From NCBI GenBank assembly GCA_002427745.1, contig DIYF01000147.1, positions 1 through 64,000 of the forward strand: a DNA stretch of 64,000 nucleotides, written 5' to 3'. Positions 53,494 through 63,211 of the stretch are shown piece after piece (positions within the stretch are counted from its first letter, which is position 1; each line of letters starts with the position of its first letter). The notes under the pieces are model-generated. The model was not told the origin of the DNA. It searched no databases and saw only the letters and a program-made list of their open reading frames with translations. A program made the position numbers and the translations under genes. This DNA is from Roseivirga sp. UBA6061. Its GTDB lineage: Bacteria > Bacteroidota > Bacteroidia > Cytophagales > Cyclobacteriaceae.

Positions 53494-54075
53494 ATGGCTA
53501 AAGCAAAGGATAAAAAAGAAACATTGGAGCAGGAAGAAGTGAAGAACACGGAAACTGTGATAGAAGAGCAACCCGAAAACAGCGAAGATCAGGTTGAGGA
53601 ACAGGAAGAAGAGGTTGAACTTTCCCCTGAAGAAAAACTTCAAATTGAGCTTGCTGAGGCAAAAGATAAGTACCTGAGACTCTACTCTGAGTTTGAAAAC
53701 TTCAGAAGACGAAACGCCAAGGAGAAACTCGAGATGGTAAAAACGGCTTCTGCCGGTTTGGTAGAACAGCTGTTGCCTGTGGTAGATGACTTTGAAAGAG
53801 CACAGGAGGCAAATAAGTCTCAGGAAGACATTGAGGCCATAAAAGAAGGCTTTGGGTTGATCAATAATAAGCTTTTCAAGACACTCGAAGCCAAGGGGCT
53901 CAAAGTGATGGAAACGGAAAAAGGTACTGATTTCGATGCCGATTTACACGAAGCGATCACTCAGTTTCCTGCCGAAGAAGACAGCTTAAAAGGAAAGATA
54001 ATTGACACGGTAGAGAAGGGATATTACCTGGGAGATAAGGTGATCCGCTTTGCCAAAGTAGTGATAGGAGCTTAA
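53494..54075 (+). CDS. grpE: Nucleotide exchange factor GrpE
   Basis: 193 aa from the ATG at 53494 ([13 protein letters not shown]); an upstream in-frame ATG at 53431 adds 21 residues unlike GrpE. Acidic N-terminal tail, long helix with [19 protein letters not shown], and C-terminal beta domain ([26 protein letters not shown]). Releases ADP from DnaK. One base before dnaJ (TAATATG). Confidence 0.95.
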   Translation: MAKAKDKKETLEQEEVKNTETVIEEQPENSEDQVEEQEEEVELSPEEKLQIELAEAKDKYLRLYSEFENFRRRNAKEKLEMVKTASAGLVEQLLPVVDDFERAQEANKSQEDIEAIKEGFGLINNKLFKTLEAKGLKVMETEKGTDFDADLHEAITQFPAEEDSLKGKIIDTVEKGYYLGDKVIRFAKVVIGA

Positions 54076-54076
54076 T

Positions 54077-55192
54077 ATGGCCAAGCGAGATTATTATGAT
54101 GTTTTAGGTGTGAGTAAAAACGCCAGCGATGATGAGATGAAAAAAGCTTATCGCAAGCTGGCCATTAAGTATCACCCTGATAAAAACCCTGACAACCCGG
54201 AAGCAGAAGAGAAATTCAAGGAAGCAGCCGAGGCTTACGAAGTGCTGACCAACCCTGACAAACGGGCACGTTATGACAGATTCGGTCATGATGGCATGCG
54301 CGCTGGTGGCGGTGGTGCCGGAGGTATGAACATGGATGATATCTTCTCGCAATTCGGAGATATATTCGGAGGAGGCGGCAGCCCCTTTGAAAGCTTCTTT
54401 GGCGGAGGTGGAGGCGGCAGAAGTCGCCAGCGCAAAGGAACCAACCTTCGGGTCAAGCTCAAACTGACCCTGGATGAAATAGCCAACGGTGTAGAGAAAA
54501 AAATCAAGGTAAAGCGGCTGATCAATGCAGAAGGGGTAACCTTTAAAACCTGTCCTACCTGTGGTGGTTCAGGCCAGACCAAAAAGGTAGTAAATACCAT
54601 GTTGGGTCAGATGGTGTCAGCCAGTACCTGTCATACCTGTCAGGGTTCTGGTAAAGTCATTGACAAACGACCTCCCGGAGTGGATAGCACCGGTCTGGAA
54701 ATGCAGGAGGAGGTGATTCCAATCAAAATACCGGCAGGTGTTTCAGATGGTATGCAGCTGTCCATGTCGGGCAAGGGAAACATGGCCCCGGGAGGTGGCG
54801 TGCCGGGTGACCTGCTGATTGTCATTGAAGAAGCAGAGCATGAAGTGCTGAAGCGGGATGGTAATAATATCGTCTTCGATCTGTATGTAAATTTTGCCGA
54901 TGCAGCTTTGGGGTCCAGTGTGGAGGTGCCTACCATTGACGGAGCGGTACGTATCAAGATTGATGCAGGTACGCAGAGTGGTAAAATACTGAGGCTGAGA
55001 GGCAAAGGTGTGAGAGATATTAACGGCTATGGTAAAGGCGATCAGTTAATCCACGTTAACGTGTGGACACCTAAAAAACTGAGCTCTGAAGAAAAAGCCA
55101 TGCTTGAGCGTTTGCGAAGTGCCGATAACTTTATGCCTAAACCTGGTAAGGGAGAAAAAGGCTTCTTTGAGAAAATCAGAGAATTCTTCTAA
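54077..55192 (+). CDS. dnaJ: Molecular chaperone DnaJ with a reduced zinc-binding region
   Basis: 371 aa. J domain ([34 protein letters not shown] motif), Gly-rich linker, and C-terminal substrate domains. The zinc region carries only two CxxCxGxG repeats (CPTCGGSG and CHTCQGSG near residues 157-164 and 182-189) instead of the usual four. These look like the inner pair (zinc site II). Works with DnaK and GrpE. Confidence 0.95.
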   Translation: MAKRDYYDVLGVSKNASDDEMKKAYRKLAIKYHPDKNPDNPEAEEKFKEAAEAYEVLTNPDKRARYDRFGHDGMRAGGGGAGGMNMDDIFSQFGDIFGGGGSPFESFFGGGGGGRSRQRKGTNLRVKLKLTLDEIANGVEKKIKVKRLINAEGVTFKTCPTCGGSGQTKKVVNTMLGQMVSASTCHTCQGSGKVIDKRPPGVDSTGLEMQEEVIPIKIPAGVSDGMQLSMSGKGNMAPGGGVPGDLLIVIEEAEHEVLKRDGNNIVFDLYVNFADAALGSSVEVPTIDGAVRIKIDAGTQSGKILRLRGKGVRDINGYGKGDQLIHVNVWTPKKLSSEEKAMLERLRSADNFMPKPGKGEKGFFEKIREFF

Positions 55193-55216
55193 ACGATAAA
55201 GATCATATAAAATTGT

Positions 55217-55250
55217 AAAGCAGCTTTTATTTCAAGAGCTGCTTTTTTAT
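55217..55250 (+). terminator. Terminator after dnaJ
   Basis: AAAGCAGCT / AGCTGCTTT 9-bp stem followed by TTTTTATTTTCC. Confidence 0.85.
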
Positions 55251-55307
55251 TTTCCCAGGTGTAATTTTAACAATTGATCACCACAAGGTCTTGGTGGTGC
55301 TATCAAT

Positions 55308-57386
55308 ATGAGTGTGTGTCGTAAATTTATCGGTTTTCTCCTTTTATTCGGATGTTGGCTATCTGTCCTGACGGTTCAGGCGCAGTCAGATCATGACTGT
55401 TCCACAGCACAAATCCTCAGAGAGGTGCTGGACAAGCGTCATATAGAACCCGAAAGTCTGGCAGATCAATGGTCTGAATCGGTAGCTACCAGCTTTGTAC
55501 TCAGGCTCGACCCCATAGGGTTGTTGTTTACAAAAGAGGATTTTAACGGGCCACTTTCTCAGCTCAAAGAACTTGAGGCGGTTATTCAGGAAGATGCCTG
55601 TGGTTTTCTGAGCAATTTCAACGTTTTCCTTACCAATCGCCTGTCAGAGATAGATTCAATATTGAATGCCTTCGAATCAGTAGAAGGTCTGGCCAGCTAT
55701 GAGCAAGGTATCCGTAATCCGGTTTCTCTGGAGACATATGCCGGCTCAGCTGAAGAATTAAAACAGCGCTGGGGTAGCTATATCCGGATGACTTTCATGG
55801 AAAACATCTACCTGGGGCCGGTACAGATAGATGAAGCAGATCAGCCAGCAGAGTTTACCCGATTGCTGGAGCAGGAACACTGCAAGCTTCAGAAAAAACA
55901 AGCCCTCCTGGATGAGGATGCGAATTTTGTCTCCAAGGCCTTTTTTAATGCCATGGCTATGGCCTACGATCAGCATACGCGTTACTACCATTTTGATTTT
56001 ACAGACATTCTGAGCGCTTTTTTCTCTGAAAGCGATGAGTCCTATGGGTTTAAACTAACAGAAAATGAGCAGGGCGAAATTGCCGTAAGCAAGCTTTTAC
56101 CCGGTGGGCCTGCCTGGCGCTCAAATCAAATCCACGTAGGGGATGTGCTACTCAAAATGACCCTCAGTGATGATACCGAGTTGGATTTCAATTGCACCAC
56201 GCTGTATGAAGTATCGCGTTCCATCAGCAAGAAAGCAGCGAAGAAAGCTAAGCTCACCATCCTGACTACGTCTAATGAGTTGAAGACGGTTGACCTTACC
56301 AAAGAAAAGGTGACCTCAGATGAAAATGCGGTACGCGGCTATGTGCTTAAAGGAGACAAGAATATCGGCTACATATCACTGCCTGATTTTTATTCAACCG
56401 ATGATGGAGAGGACGAAGATGAAAGAGGCTGTGCGAGAGATGTGGCCAGGGAGCTTATTAAACTTAAGAGAGAGAAGATTGAGGGGCTGATTGTTGACTT
56501 GAGAAATAATGGTGGCGGATCGCTGTGGGAGGCAGTGGAGCTGCTGGGGATTTTTATAGAAGAAGGACCATTGACATTGATAAAGCGCAATGAGCAGGTA
56601 AGACTGTTGCGTGATCAGAACCGCGGAGCTATTTACCTGGGTCCCCTGGTAATTCTGGTAAACGGGCAAAGTGCTTCAGCTTCTGAACTGGTGGCTTCTA
56701 CGCTGAAAGACTATAACAGGGCCCTGATTGTGGGAGATACAACCTATGGCAAAGCTGTAGGGCAGCTATACCAGAAAATAGGCTCGAAAACCGGAGATGG
56801 TGATCAGGATAACCCGACCAGCGAACTGGAGCGGGCTCTGATGAAAATCACTACTACCAGATTATATCGCCTCAAAGGAGATAGCTATCAGGGACGCGGA
56901 GTGGTTCCGGATGTCTACGTGCCCGATTTGCTCGATGGAGAAGATGACCGGGAGGACCTCGATCCTGTCTCGGTTACCCGTCAACTGATCGACCGTGATA
57001 CCTATTTTAAGCCCTATCCTGAGATTTCTTTATCTCAGGTCAGGTCTGACAATCAGACTCGTTTGGAAGCAAACGGCTTTTCCCGACTAAAGCTTATTTC
57101 CGATAGCCTTCGTATCAGCAGACAGCTTTTGGGGGCCGGGTTCAATGTCAGCGATTTTTTAAGAGTCAGGAGGCTTCAGGAGCAGAAAGAACAAGGCCTT
57201 GAAAAGTTGCGCTCAGAGAATCTGAGGCTTTTCAAAGCAGAAAACCATGAATTTGATAAAACCCTGATCAGCATCGACTCGAAAAAAAATGCCATCGAAG
57301 CGATGACCTTAAAGAATTTAGAGAACAACTTATATATTAGAAATGCCTATGCGGTCATTACCGACCTGATCAGAACAACCGACTAA
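55308..57386 (+). CDS. Carboxy-terminal processing (tail-specific) protease, S41 family
   Basis: 692 aa with a signal peptide (FIGFLLLFGCWLSVLTVQAQ). N-terminal helical domain, then a PDZ domain about 245-345 (GFKLTENEQGEIAVSKLLPGGPA). S41 core: EGLIVDLRNNGGGSLWEAVEL, catalytic Ser in GQSASASELVAS (about residue 455) and Lys in TYGKAVGQ (about 481). Tsp/Prc length class; Prc trims or degrades periplasmic proteins, including lipoproteins and peptidoglycan hydrolase regulators. Heads an operon with two secreted proteins. Confidence 0.9.
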   Translation: MSVCRKFIGFLLLFGCWLSVLTVQAQSDHDCSTAQILREVLDKRHIEPESLADQWSESVATSFVLRLDPIGLLFTKEDFNGPLSQLKELEAVIQEDACGFLSNFNVFLTNRLSEIDSILNAFESVEGLASYEQGIRNPVSLETYAGSAEELKQRWGSYIRMTFMENIYLGPVQIDEADQPAEFTRLLEQEHCKLQKKQALLDEDANFVSKAFFNAMAMAYDQHTRYYHFDFTDILSAFFSESDESYGFKLTENEQGEIAVSKLLPGGPAWRSNQIHVGDVLLKMTLSDDTELDFNCTTLYEVSRSISKKAAKKAKLTILTTSNELKTVDLTKEKVTSDENAVRGYVLKGDKNIGYISLPDFYSTDDGEDEDERGCARDVARELIKLKREKIEGLIVDLRNNGGGSLWEAVELLGIFIEEGPLTLIKRNEQVRLLRDQNRGAIYLGPLVILVNGQSASASELVASTLKDYNRALIVGDTTYGKAVGQLYQKIGSKTGDGDQDNPTSELERALMKITTTRLYRLKGDSYQGRGVVPDVYVPDLLDGEDDREDLDPVSVTRQLIDRDTYFKPYPEISLSQVRSDNQTRLEANGFSRLKLISDSLRISRQLLGAGFNVSDFLRVRRLQEQKEQGLEKLRSENLRLFKAENHEFDKTLISIDSKKNAIEAMTLKNLENNLYIRNAYAVITDLIRTTD

Positions 57387-57390
57387 TGCC

Positions 57391-58461
57391 ATGAAAAGAA
57401 AAATACTACAACTTACCTTAATGGGGCTTTTTACTTTCCTTACCGTTTCACTGAGTGCTCAGCGGGGAAAGGAGCCTACCTTCGACCTTACCAAGGCAAT
57501 TGATTATATGAAGGCTATCAGTTATGAAACTAACCAGATAAGCCAGGATATGATGAGCTACATCAGTGCAGCCGCTCATAGCCGCAGAGCCAAGAAGATT
57601 GAGAAAAGACGTAAAGAGGTAGTGGGTACTATCTTCCAGGCTGCGCGAAAAGTTAAGCGCATGCCTGATTTTCAGGGTGACGGTTCTTACAGAGATGCAG
57701 CATTGCAATATCTGGAAGTACGGTATAGGGTAATGAATGAAGACTACGCTCAGATTGTAGATATGGAAGAGCTGGCTCAGGAGTCGTACGATGGCATGGA
57801 AGCATACCTGCTGATGAAGGAAAAGGTAGATGAAAAACTGGATGCCGCTTTTCTTGAGTTCAAAGAAGGACAGAGACAATTTGCCTCTGACAATAATATT
57901 ACGCTGGTAGACGGTGAGAAGGACAGACTCGATATTGCCATGGAAAAGACGGGTCGGGTGAATAAATACAACAATCAGGTATACCTTATCTATTGGAAAA
58001 GTCGCATAGAAGAAAAGCATCTGTGGAGAGCCGTGAAGGCCGGTGACCTGAGCGCTATGGAGCAAAGAAAGAACTCTATGCTGCAGTTTTCACAAGAAGG
58101 CCTGGTGAAGTTGCAGGAACTTGGTGGTTTTGATGGGGATAAGGGGCTCATTATTGCCTGTGGAAAAGCGCTGCGCTTTTTTGAGTCTCATGCCATGAAT
58201 GATGTCGATAAGCTGCAGGAATTCTTTTTGAGCAAAGAGCAGTTTGAGAACGTGAAGAAAGCCTATGACAATAAGCGCTCATCTGACAGAACTCAGGAGG
58301 ATGTTGACCGATACAACAATGCACTTAAAAAATACAATGCCGGTATAGATACCTATAATAGTATAGTGGCCAGTACCAATAAAGGAAGGTCTGCTGCTGT
58401 AAACGGATATAATGATGCGTCTGACAAGTTCAGGAACAGACACACTCCGCGATATAAATAA
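57391..58461 (+). CDS. Secreted helical protein of unknown function
   Basis: 356 aa. Signal peptide (ILQLTLMGLFTFLTVSLSAQ), then Lys/Glu/Tyr-rich helices throughout (EKVDEKLDAAFLEFKEGQRQFA; NKRSSDRTQEDVDRYNNALKKYN). Resembles DUF3829-type proteins in composition. Starts 4 nt after the S41 protease stop, so the protease may process or regulate it (inference). Basic C-terminus (RNRHTPRYK). Confidence 0.65.
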   Translation: MKRKILQLTLMGLFTFLTVSLSAQRGKEPTFDLTKAIDYMKAISYETNQISQDMMSYISAAAHSRRAKKIEKRRKEVVGTIFQAARKVKRMPDFQGDGSYRDAALQYLEVRYRVMNEDYAQIVDMEELAQESYDGMEAYLLMKEKVDEKLDAAFLEFKEGQRQFASDNNITLVDGEKDRLDIAMEKTGRVNKYNNQVYLIYWKSRIEEKHLWRAVKAGDLSAMEQRKNSMLQFSQEGLVKLQELGGFDGDKGLIIACGKALRFFESHAMNDVDKLQEFFLSKEQFENVKKAYDNKRSSDRTQEDVDRYNNALKKYNAGIDTYNSIVASTNKGRSAAVNGYNDASDKFRNRHTPRYK

Positions 58462-58503
58462 AAGACTTGAAACCTTGAGGTTAAACAAGTCGTAACTGAC
58501 CCT

Positions 58504-59391
58504 ATGCAAAAAGTACTTTTACTGGTAACCATTCTAGGGGTTGCGGGGTTGGATTTGCTGGGCCAGACAAAAAGCCACTTTACTGTAAAGGACGAGAAGT
58601 CGTGTGAAAGCATCTATTTTGCCCTTAAATCGGCTACGGCCACGTGTAATATTCGTACTCGCAACGGTGAGTACCCCATTAGTATCCTGGGTACGGCAGA
58701 TCTTAAATATGTCAAGCCTGAATTCGGTCAGAACTATTCTGGTGAGATACTGAACGCCTGGCTTAATCTAAAAGACAATGGAAAAGAAAACTTCGGCAGT
58801 ATTCTGTCGAAGATTTTCGGTCCTAAGAAGACCGATAATAAGAACTACTGGAATATTTACTTCACAGATTACAAACCCTATCATCTTGACCTGAACTATG
58901 GGCTGGGCAAGTCTTATGTAGACCTTTCTGATATAGCGGTACAGCATCTGAGTATCACCAGTGGTAATGCTCATGTGAAGGTAGGATATCACTCAAAAGT
59001 GAGAAACCGTATTGAGATGGACTCCTTCCTGGTCAATGTCGATCTGGGAGATGTGGAGATAGATCGCCTTAACCTTTCACGTGCCAGGGTCATTATGGCA
59101 GAGGTAGGTATCGGTACTTTGGTGCTTGATTTCGAAGAAGAACCAGAGTCCGGTAGCGAAATCTGGGCACGTGTAGGGGCCGGTACACTATCAGTGAAGC
59201 TTCCTGAATACCCTATTCCTATGATGGTACGCGTTAAGAATGCCTCGTACCGCAAAATGAAAATGCCTGAACACTTCGAGAAGATTCGTGAGAATGTATA
59301 TGTCAGTTCGGCCTATGATCCGGACGCAGCCAACCTGCTCACTTTCAATATAGACCTCTCTATGGGTAATGTGGTTTTCTCGGAAGACTAA
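58504..59391 (+). CDS. Secreted beta-rich protein (DUF4097-like)
   Basis: 295 aa with a signal peptide (VLLLVTILGVAGLDLLGQ). The second half is a regular beta-helix-like series (LSITSGNAHVKVGYHS, FLVNVDLGDVEIDRLNLSRARVIMAEVGIGTLVLDF), like DUF4097 adhesin-type repeats. Function unknown. In the same operon direction as the S41 protease, 42 nt after the previous gene. Confidence 0.6.
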   Translation: MQKVLLLVTILGVAGLDLLGQTKSHFTVKDEKSCESIYFALKSATATCNIRTRNGEYPISILGTADLKYVKPEFGQNYSGEILNAWLNLKDNGKENFGSILSKIFGPKKTDNKNYWNIYFTDYKPYHLDLNYGLGKSYVDLSDIAVQHLSITSGNAHVKVGYHSKVRNRIEMDSFLVNVDLGDVEIDRLNLSRARVIMAEVGIGTLVLDFEEEPESGSEIWARVGAGTLSVKLPEYPIPMMVRVKNASYRKMKMPEHFEKIRENVYVSSAYDPDAANLLTFNIDLSMGNVVFSED

Positions 59392-59533
59392 GAGAAGGTC
59401 GCCTTTCAAAAAATCCGTAAAAGCGGGGTAACATCCGTTCACCATTTATTAATCCGCTTGTAAACCCTCAACTATCATCTTTGGTTGCTTTCATAGGTGA
59501 AACACACCTGTTACTTTTAAACTGCAATCAAAC

Positions 59534-60454
59534 TTGACCAACGTGAATATACTTGAAGCGAATCATGTGTCGAAGAGCTATGCGGCTCATAAGGCGCTTG
59601 ATGATGTCAGCATCACTATACCCAAACAGTCCATTTTCGGGCTTTTGGGACCCAATGGTGCCGGCAAGACCACTTTGATCAGAATCATCAATCAGATCAT
59701 TATGGCTGATCAGGGTGAGATTCTCATCAATGGTGAGAAATTAAATCCCCGACACATTGAAATCATCGGTTACCTGCCTGAAGAGCGTGGCCTCTACAAA
59801 AAGATGAAGGTAGGTGAGCAGTTGATGTACCTGGCTCAGCTAAAAGGGCTGTCGAACTCAGAGGCCAAAAAGCGTATTAAACACTGGCTTAATAAGCTGG
59901 GACTTTACGAATGGGCCGGTAAAAAAGTAGAAGACCTGTCTAAAGGTATGGCTCAGAAAATTCAGTTCATTGCTACGGTAATGCACGAACCCGATCTCTT
60001 AATTCTGGATGAGCCCTTCTCTGGTTTTGACCCCGTCAATGCCAACCTTATCAAGGATGAGATTTTTGAGCTTCGTGAAAAGGGAGCTACGGTGATCTTC
60101 TCTACGCACCGCATGGAGTCAGTAGAGCAGCTATGTGATGATATTGCCATGATCAATAAATCACAGAAGATTCTCGATGGCACAAAGAAGGAAATCAAAA
60201 ATGCCTATAAGAGTCATAAGTATCAGGTAGATTATAAAGGTGCTTTAGGTCCTCTGAGTAGTCAGTTTTCAGTGCTGGATACTACTACACTTGAAGACGA
60301 TTACGCTCAGGCAGTGATTCAGACAGAAAAAGGGCAGAACCCCAATGAGTTGCTCAGTGAGCTTATTACCAAAACAGAAGTTCACGGGTTTATGGAAATC
60401 ATACCATCAATCAATGACATATTCATCACTATCGTAGAGGAGGGCAAATCATGA
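59534..60454 (+). CDS. ABC transporter ATP-binding protein (ABC-2 / NatA-like)
   Basis: 306 aa. Start is TTG 59534, or in-frame GTG 59543 three codons later; no ATG precedes the homologous region. Walker A GPNGAGKTT (about 39-47), signature VEDLSKGMAQKIQ, Walker B LLILDEP and a C-terminal DUF4162-like extension. Pairs with the permease just downstream (ATGA overlap) as a NatAB-type exporter of ions or small molecules. Confidence 0.9.
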   Translation: MTNVNILEANHVSKSYAAHKALDDVSITIPKQSIFGLLGPNGAGKTTLIRIINQIIMADQGEILINGEKLNPRHIEIIGYLPEERGLYKKMKVGEQLMYLAQLKGLSNSEAKKRIKHWLNKLGLYEWAGKKVEDLSKGMAQKIQFIATVMHEPDLLILDEPFSGFDPVNANLIKDEIFELREKGATVIFSTHRMESVEQLCDDIAMINKSQKILDGTKKEIKNAYKSHKYQVDYKGALGPLSSQFSVLDTTTLEDDYAQAVIQTEKGQNPNELLSELITKTEVHGFMEIIPSINDIFITIVEEGKS

Positions 60455-61764
60455 AACAGACATTTTTAGTACTCAAAAGAGAATATTTAACCAGGGTCAA
60501 GAAGAAGTCATTTTTGATAGCAACCCTGCTGATTCCTCTTCTTTTTCCGGCATTGATTTTCGGTATCATCTATCTGGGAAGCAGGGAGTCCGGAGATATA
60601 AAAGAGCTGCATGTATTGGATGAAAGTGGCTATTTCACGGATAAGTTTACCGATGACAGCTACTCCTATAAGTTTGTAGAAGGTACCAAAGATGAAGCCA
60701 TTGCCAGAGTGCAGGAAGAAGGTGTTTACGGCTTACTCCATATTCCGGAGCTTGATCTGGCCGATACCTCGACTACCCGCTATGACAACATCGGGTTTTA
60801 TTCAGAAACCAACCCGGGGCCTCAGGTTCAGGGCAGGTTTGAAGGGGCCATTCGTAAGGTGCTGGAAGATGTGAAACTGGAAAAGTCAGGCCTTAATGCG
60901 CAGGTGATAGAATCGCTGAAGGCGCGTGTCTCACTCAATACCTTTAACTTCTCTGATAGCGGAGAGGCTAAGGAATCTGATTCAGGGTTGAGCTTTGCTG
61001 TGGGTTATGTCTTCGGTTTCCTGATTTACATGTTCATTTTCATCTACGGTAGCCAGATCATGCAGTCTGTTCTGGACGAAAAAACAAGCCGTATTGTTGA
61101 GGTAATTGTATCATCTGTCAGGCCGTTTCAGCTGATGATGGGCAAAGTACTGGGGGTAGGCTCGGTAGGCTTTACACAACTTCTGATCTGGGTTGCCCTC
61201 ATGGTGACACTCACCACGGTTGGGTTTAATGTGCTGGGGCCCTCTTCAGAAATGATGGCCAGTGGTATGTCTCCTGAAGCGATGGAGCTCACTGGTACAG
61301 AAGAACAGGTGCTGGAAGTGAAGAATATGCTGGGTACCATTCCGGTGACTAAAATTGTGATATCCTTCCTGTTCTATTTCATCGGAGCCTATTTGCTCTA
61401 TGGCGCCCTGTATGCCGCTGTAGGATCAGCTGTAGACAGTCTTCAGGATGCTCAGCAGTTTATGTTGCCTATTATGCTGCCAATTATCATCTCTATCATT
61501 GCGCTTATGATGGTAATTCAGGACCCGCACAGTAACATGGCTGTCTGGCTGTCAATGATTCCGTTTACATCTCCTATTGTGATGATGGGACGTTTACCAT
61601 TCGGTGTACCTACCTGGCAACTGATTGTGTCCATGGTATTGTTGATCGGAGGTTTCATTGGTACTATCTGGGTAGCAGGCAGAATCTACCGAATTGGTAT
61701 TCTGATGTACGGAGTGAAAGTAAACTGGAAAACCCTGAAGATTTGGTTTACCATGAAAGTATAA
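60451..61764 (+). CDS. ABC-2 family transporter permease (NatB-like)
   Basis: 437 aa. N-terminal membrane helix after a basic start (REYLTRVKKKSFLIATLLIP), a large extracytoplasmic domain (about 45-180), then five membrane helices with the ABC-2 signature (LDEKTSRIVEVIVSSVRPFQLMMGKVLGVGSVG). Length and layout match NatB. Overlaps the ATPase gene by 4 nt. Followed by a terminator. Confidence 0.9.
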   Translation: MKQTFLVLKREYLTRVKKKSFLIATLLIPLLFPALIFGIIYLGSRESGDIKELHVLDESGYFTDKFTDDSYSYKFVEGTKDEAIARVQEEGVYGLLHIPELDLADTSTTRYDNIGFYSETNPGPQVQGRFEGAIRKVLEDVKLEKSGLNAQVIESLKARVSLNTFNFSDSGEAKESDSGLSFAVGYVFGFLIYMFIFIYGSQIMQSVLDEKTSRIVEVIVSSVRPFQLMMGKVLGVGSVGFTQLLIWVALMVTLTTVGFNVLGPSSEMMASGMSPEAMELTGTEEQVLEVKNMLGTIPVTKIVISFLFYFIGAYLLYGALYAAVGSAVDSLQDAQQFMLPIMLPIIISIIALMMVIQDPHSNMAVWLSMIPFTSPIVMMGRLPFGVPTWQLIVSMVLLIGGFIGTIWVAGRIYRIGILMYGVKVNWKTLKIWFTMKV

Positions 61765-61781
61765 GTAATAGACTATTCATT

Positions 61782-61817
61782 CTAAAAGCTCTGGTGGAAA
61801 CGTCAGGGCTTTTTTTG
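61782..61817 (+). terminator. Terminator after the NatAB-like operon
   Basis: AAAAGCtCTG / CAGgGCTTTTTTT hairpin with about a 10-nt loop and a T-run. Confidence 0.75.
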
Positions 61818-62180
61818 TGCAGACCATGAGGCATTCTCGTCATTCTTTGAAGAATTCTCAGGCTCTTCCTCCTTTGGTAATAAGGCAGATGAGGTAGCTT
61901 ATGAAAGGCAGTTTTTTGTGAGAGCAGTCTCAGAATGTCGTTAAAGCCGATTTCATGCTAAATGGTCAAGGACTGGCTATCAGCAGGTTACACTTGTTAT
62001 GACAAATGTCAGTTTTTTTTATGTGGCTATATCATCACGCTGATTGATCACTGTCAACGTTTAGTGACAACTTCGGGGCTACATTTGTCATGTGGAAAAG
62101 TTCAAAGGTATATCAGATGTAACAGCGGGGCGACCTCCTTTTTTTGATACCTGGGGATGGCTAAAGTTGAATTTTGAGAT
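61818..62180. other. Long non-coding region with TGTCA/TGACA half-sites
   Basis: No supportable gene. Within 61999-62091 there are five TGACA/TGTCA half-sites: TGACA-AA-TGTCA (62000-62011), TGTCA (62052-62056), TGACA (62065-62069) and TGTCA inside ACATTTGTCAT (62081-62091). The last is an inverted copy of ATGACAAATGT at 61999. Likely regulatory DNA for the downstream nitrous-oxide genes. Confidence 0.4.
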
Positions 62181-62206
62181 AATTAAGGATGTTTTTATCC
62201 TTAATT
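62181..62206. promoter_or_regulatory. Candidate Rrf2 operator, site 1
   Basis: Perfect 10-bp inverted repeat AATTAAGGAT / ATCCTTAATT with a 6-nt spacer (GTTTTT), 37 nt before the Rrf2 ATG. The GGAT-N6-ATCC core recurs at 62686-62699. Confidence 0.7.
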
Positions 62207-62243
62207 ATTGTTGCTTACCTTCATGGCGACAAAACGTGATATT

Positions 62244-62666
62244 ATGTTTTCTAAGGCCTGTCAATATGCTATCAAGGTTATGATATTTATAGCCTCAAAT
62301 CAGAAAGAAGGAAACCGTACAGGGTTGAAAGAGATAGTGGCAGCTCTGGGTTCTCCTGAGGCCTTTACGGCCAAGGTATTGCAACAGCTGGTAAGAGGAG
62401 GTTTACTTGAATCTTACCGAGGTCCGAGTGGAGGGTTTGTGCTACGAGATAATAAACCTGTGTTGATCTATGATGTAGTACAGGTGATAGACGGCAGGCA
62501 ACTTATGGAAGAGTGTGTCCTGGGGTTGCCTGAGTGTTCTGGGGAAAACCCCTGTCCGGTTCATGAGAAGTTTACAGGGATAAGAGCCCGACTGAAGGAG
62601 ACACTTATGTCGACAGCGGTAAGCGATCCATCGCTCCTGAAAGGGAGTTTTAAATCAGGTAGGTAA
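62244..62666 (+). CDS. Rrf2-family regulator with three candidate Fe-S cysteines
   Basis: 140 aa from the ATG at 62244 (MFSKACQYAIKVMIFIA, the normal Rrf2 start); ATG 62223 is also possible. Winged-helix domain about 5-75 (SPEAFTAKVLQQLVRGGLLESYRGPSGGF), then Cys91, Cys98 and Cys104 (C-x6-C-x5-C), the spacing of IscR/NsrR cluster ligands. NsrR proteins sense NO through [4Fe-4S]; IscR senses Fe-S status. With nosZ downstream, NO or redox sensing is likely. Confidence 0.85.
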   Translation: MFSKACQYAIKVMIFIASNQKEGNRTGLKEIVAALGSPEAFTAKVLQQLVRGGLLESYRGPSGGFVLRDNKPVLIYDVVQVIDGRQLMEECVLGLPECSGENPCPVHEKFTGIRARLKETLMSTAVSDPSLLKGSFKSGR

Positions 62667-62683
62667 AAAATTTAGAATAAATA

Positions 62684-62701
62684 AGGATATAATGATCCGA
62701 A
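62684..62701. promoter_or_regulatory. Candidate Rrf2 operator, site 2
   Basis: AAGGAT-N6-ATCC core of site 1 repeated upstream of the cytochrome gene. Arms outside the core are less symmetrical. It precedes the chosen cytochrome start by 15 nt. Confidence 0.55.
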
Positions 62702-62715
62702 AATCTTTAATAGAC

Positions 62716-63189
62716 ATGAAAACATCAAACATCAAACACGTATTCAGGTCACTGTTACTATTGGCTATCACTTTGAGTGTAGTAGCCTGTGGCCCCTCCG
62801 CTGAAGAAAAGGAGAAAAGAGACAAGATCAAGGAGCAGATAGCCGCTTCCAAAGACCCTATGCAGAATAAGGGGATTGGTCCGGTGAAATCACTGACGCT
62901 AGGGCCGATTGACGAGGCTATGGCTGAGGAAGGCAGGGAACTCTTTGAATCACTTTGTACTGCCTGTCATAAAACTGATAAGAAGTTTATCGGGCCCTCA
63001 CCCAAAGACATACTTGACCGGAGATCACCGGAATGGGTGATGAACATGATTCTGAACCCACAGGAGATGGTCGAGAAAGACCCGATTGCCAAACAGCTTC
63101 TGATAGAGGCCAATGGGGCTCCGATGGCTAATCAAAGCCTTACTGAAGAACAAGCAAGGAAGATTCTGGAGTATTTCAGAACCCTCTGA
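62716..63189 (+). CDS. Lipoprotein c-type cytochrome of the nos cluster
   Basis: 157 aa from the ATG at 62716; the in-frame ATG at 62692 overlaps operator site 2 and gives a poorer signal. Lipobox VVACG. Heme motif CTACH (about 81-85), distal Met in GAPMANQ (about 137). Such small cytochromes beside clade II nosZ are thought to pass electrons from the bc1/ACIII complex to NosZ. Confidence 0.88.
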   Translation: MKTSNIKHVFRSLLLLAITLSVVACGPSAEEKEKRDKIKEQIAASKDPMQNKGIGPVKSLTLGPIDEAMAEEGRELFESLCTACHKTDKKFIGPSPKDILDRRSPEWVMNMILNPQEMVEKDPIAKQLLIEANGAPMANQSLTEEQARKILEYFRTL

Positions 63190-63211
63190 TATCGATATTA
63201 AACTAACGGCT

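Noticed and set aside
54316..54430. Gly-rich repeat in dnaJ as a separate repeat element
   Set aside because: It is the normal glycine/phenylalanine linker of DnaJ.
61962..62147. 61-codon open frame upstream of the Rrf2 gene
   Set aside because: No family signal, odd composition, and the region is better explained as regulatory DNA.
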